A stretch of 64,000 nucleotides of DNA. Source: JASBTN01 sp965228805 (lineage in GTDB: Bacteria; Pseudomonadota; Alphaproteobacteria; Rhodobacterales; Rhodobacteraceae). The position numbers were made by a program, and so were the translations under genes. The stretch's first letter is position 1, and each line of letters begins with the position of its first letter. Location of the stretch: assembly GCF_965228805.1 (NCBI RefSeq), contig NZ_CBDDIE010000003.1, positions 868,001 to 932,000 on the forward strand, written 5' to 3'. Positions 62,151 to 64,000 of the stretch are shown here, piece after piece. A model generated the notes under the pieces. That model was not told the origin of the DNA, did not search any database, and saw only the letters and a list, made by a program, of their open reading frames with translations.

Positions 62151-64000
62151 CTACAAACGAATGTCGATCCCGCCGCTCGCCGTCAGGCGCAGGCGCGCGG
62201 GGTCGGGGTGGGTTGGAGTGGAGGGGGTCGCGGTGCCTCCCTCCTGTTCAAAACTCGAAAGCGCCGTGTCGAGAGCGTCTTTGCCTTGGGCGTCCCCTTG
62301 AGCATCGCCCCCCTGGTTGAAATCAAAGCTGACATTCTCATAGCCGATCTCGCGCAGCTCCTGGGCCAACGCATCGATATGGCGGCGCAGAAGGTCCAGG
62401 GTTTCCGGGCGTTCGGCATTGACCGCAACGGCCATCGACCCACCGTCAACGGTAAAGGTCAGGCGCAGGCGGCCCAGCTCTTCGGGGCTGAGGGTCAACT
62501 CCACCGGGCGGTCGGGCATCATGCGGGCGACATCTGCCACCTGTTGCGCCAGGTGGCGGGGCAGATCAGCGCGGGCAGACAGGGTGTCCATTTTGCTGGA
62601 GGGAAGATCCATGCCTTTCAGTTCAAGCGGCGCAAGCTCCGCATCGCCTGCCTCCCCTACCCGACGCTCGCCAACCTCAGCGGTGGAGAAGATCGGGGCC
62701 GCCACCGACGGCGGGGCAGCCATGGTCGCGGGGATCGCCTGTGTCGCAGATGTGTTTTCCACCTGGCGACGGGTCTGATCAGCGGCCGGGGTGGGAGCGG
62801 GTTCCGCAACCTCGCCAGGAATGAACGTCTCCGACGCTCCGGGCCTGCCGCGGCCGCTGGGCTGCTGCACCTGCGCCCTGGCAGCCAATATGCCTGAAGC
62901 CTCCCCTCCCCGCACTCCTGTCGGCACGTCCGCGGGCTGGGCGGTACCAGCCCCTTGTTCGGATTCATGTACAAAGGCGCCCCTCATTTCCCACGGCTGC
63001 GGGACAGGGGCGCTCTTCGTTTGCGCATCGGCCACGGGCACCGCGGCCATGCTCGGGCGTGCCTCAGCCGTAGTCGCCGGGTGAATTGGCTGAACTTGTG
63101 GCATGCGCGTGTCGGCTTGAGGGGCTTGCGGAGCCAAGGGGCCGGAGGGAACCTGTCCCCTTTCCTGCGGAACCGAAGTCGGCTTGAGGGGTAAAGCCTG
63201 CGCAACCGCCTCACCTTCGACAGGGTTTACCGCTCGCGTTGGGACATGTGCCCGGGGTGGATTCGCTTCCATTTGCACAGCACCAGGCAACTGAGCCATT
63301 TCACGCGGCTGCGCTTGAAGGATGTCGTGCGTGATTGGCACCTGTGCCGCTTGATCACGCACAGGGGCAGAAGCTGAGCCGAACCTGTCTGCGGGGGGCT
63401 GAGCCACAAGGGTTTCAATACCCTGCACCGGGGGCTGCGGGGGCAGCTGTGTCGGCACGACCTTTGCCATCCCGGCGGTTACCCCCTCTTGCCCCAGAGG
63501 ACGGCCGGAAACCTCCACGACCACCTGTGATGTGATCGCCTCCCCGGAGGGCGCGCGAATCACCTCAGCATTCAAGGCGGCGGCTGGATCGCCAGGGTCT
63601 TGGTTGATTTCACCCATCTCGTTCGTCGGTGACGCCAAGACTCCAGATAGCCCGACCGCTGTCACGACTGAATCAGTGGTCGGAGCAGGTTGCAGCCGTG
63701 CGCGGTCAGGCTCCAGCACCGGACCATCCGCTTCTGGCAAGCTGCCATCAGGCAACCACCCATCCATGTCCCCACGCAGGACAGGGACCTCTGCCTGAGG
63801 TTCAGAGATCGGCCGCCTCAATCGTGTTCCGTCGGCGGAGTTCACGGCCTCCACAACCCCACTCACAAAGGATCCTCGTGAAAATTCAGGGGTCTGAGAA
63901 TTGAAGATCGGGCCAGTGGCTGCAGGATCGGCATTCGGAAACACCCCGTCCCCCCCGACCAGTTCGGACAGGTCGGCCGCGACAGATTCGGGCCCGGCCT
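62151..64000 (-). CDS. fliK: Flagellar hook-length control protein FliK (5' end beyond window)
   Basis: At least 616 codons are in the window and the frame stays open to the right edge, so the true start is outside. The bulk is Pro/Ala/Gln-rich low-complexity sequence expected of the ruler part. The C-terminal Flg_hook domain has RPVELTLSPEELGRLRLTF, VAVNAERPETLDLLRRHI and LREIGYENVSFDF. FliK measures the hook and switches export specificity. flgD follows after ten bases; together they mark the edge of a flagellar cluster. Confidence 0.88.
   Translation of the reverse strand, partial: AGPESVAADLSELVGGDGVFPNADPAATGPIFNSQTPEFSRGSFVSGVVEAVNSADGTRLRRPISEPQAEVPVLRGDMDGWLPDGSLPEADGPVLEPDRARLQPAPTTDSVVTAVGLSGVLASPTNEMGEINQDPGDPAAALNAEVIRAPSGEAITSQVVVEVSGRPLGQEGVTAGMAKVVPTQLPPQPPVQGIETLVAQPPADRFGSASAPVRDQAAQVPITHDILQAQPREMAQLPGAVQMEANPPRAHVPTRAVNPVEGEAVAQALPLKPTSVPQERGQVPSGPLAPQAPQADTRMPQVQPIHPATTAEARPSMAAVPVADAQTKSAPVPQPWEMRGAFVHESEQGAGTAQPADVPTGVRGGEASGILAARAQVQQPSGRGRPGASETFIPGEVAEPAPTPAADQTRRQVENTSATQAIPATMAAPPSVAAPIFSTAEVGERRVGEAGDAELAPLELKGMDLPSSKMDTLSARADLPRHLAQQVADVARMMPDRPVELTLSPEELGRLRLTFTVDGGSMAVAVNAERPETLDLLRRHIDALAQELREIGYENVSFDFNQGGDAQGDAQGKDALDTALSSFEQEGGTATPSTPTHPDPARLRLTASGGIDIRL

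Overview
The window is a GC-rich, densely packed piece of an alphaproteobacterial chromosome, most likely from the order Rhodobacterales (Roseobacter group). The reasons are family-level: a BamF-type DUF3035 lipoprotein, DUF6525, DUF1491, DUF1674 and DUF3775 proteins, a heparinase-fold gene between purH and rsmB, the ubiE-ubiB pair, and the block rpoZ-rsh-DUF2062-pdxJ-acpS-lepB-rnc-era-recO. No rRNA, tRNA, CRISPR array, insertion sequence, integrase or phage gene was seen. Nearly all genes look vertically inherited, and no gap between genes exceeds about 210 bases.

Layout. 1-4.3 kb: a truncated secreted leucine-rich-repeat protein, a histidine-phosphatase-like protein, a GST and a two-gene saccharopine dehydrogenase pair closed by a strong terminator. 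4.4-16.7 kb (minus strand): DUF3775, rmuC-mutL, a catalytic/non-catalytic pair of M16 peptidases, a BamF-like lipoprotein, lspA, purH, a heparinase-fold protein and rsmB. 16.7-24 kb: SDHAF4-like assembly factor, small membrane and DUF6525 proteins, dapD, a GntR regulator, a LOG protein, then a minus-strand run of small genes with rlmN, a stand-alone Hint-domain protein and an IalB-family protein. 24.2-33.7 kb: asparaginase, a divergent FAD oxidoreductase/mnmD pair that resembles a split MnmC, an EamA transporter, soluble lytic transglycosylase, dapA-trmO, a CBS protein, smpB and a glutathionyl-hydroquinone reductase. 33.9-43.4 kb: LysE exporters, an L,D-transpeptidase, a PatB-type C-S lyase, def plus a degenerate def paralogue and fmt, a ureohydrolase, a TRIC-type channel, rnhA, a methyltransferase and ispH. 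43.5-61.4 kb: NYN-domain protein, folK, rpoZ, rsh, DUF2062, pdxJ, quinone oxidoreductase, LysE, acpS, lepB, rnc, a chemoreceptor on the opposite strand, era, DUF1491, recO, a Tag-like glycosylase, ubiE, ubiB and a small-molecule kinase. The right edge holds flgD and the C-terminal part of fliK, the edge of a flagellar cluster.

Functional themes: translation start and quality control (def, fmt, smpB, rsmB, rlmN, mnmD, trmO), envelope biogenesis (lspA, lepB, BamF-like, dapA/dapD, slt, L,D-transpeptidase), DNA repair (mutL, rmuC, recO, Tag-like), the stringent response (rsh with rpoZ) and motility. Many neighbours overlap by four bases (ATGA or GTGA), which implies translational coupling.

I found no obvious new multi-gene system. 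The most notable signals are two families of intergenic repeats (two copies each, one pair inverted and about 137 bp long with diverged centres), a deformylase paralogue that has lost a metal ligand and the catalytic Glu, a possible split MnmC, a cysteine-free Tag-like glycosylase, a small-protein/RHH locus with a large hairpin, and the insertion of a chemoreceptor into the rnc-era-recO block.
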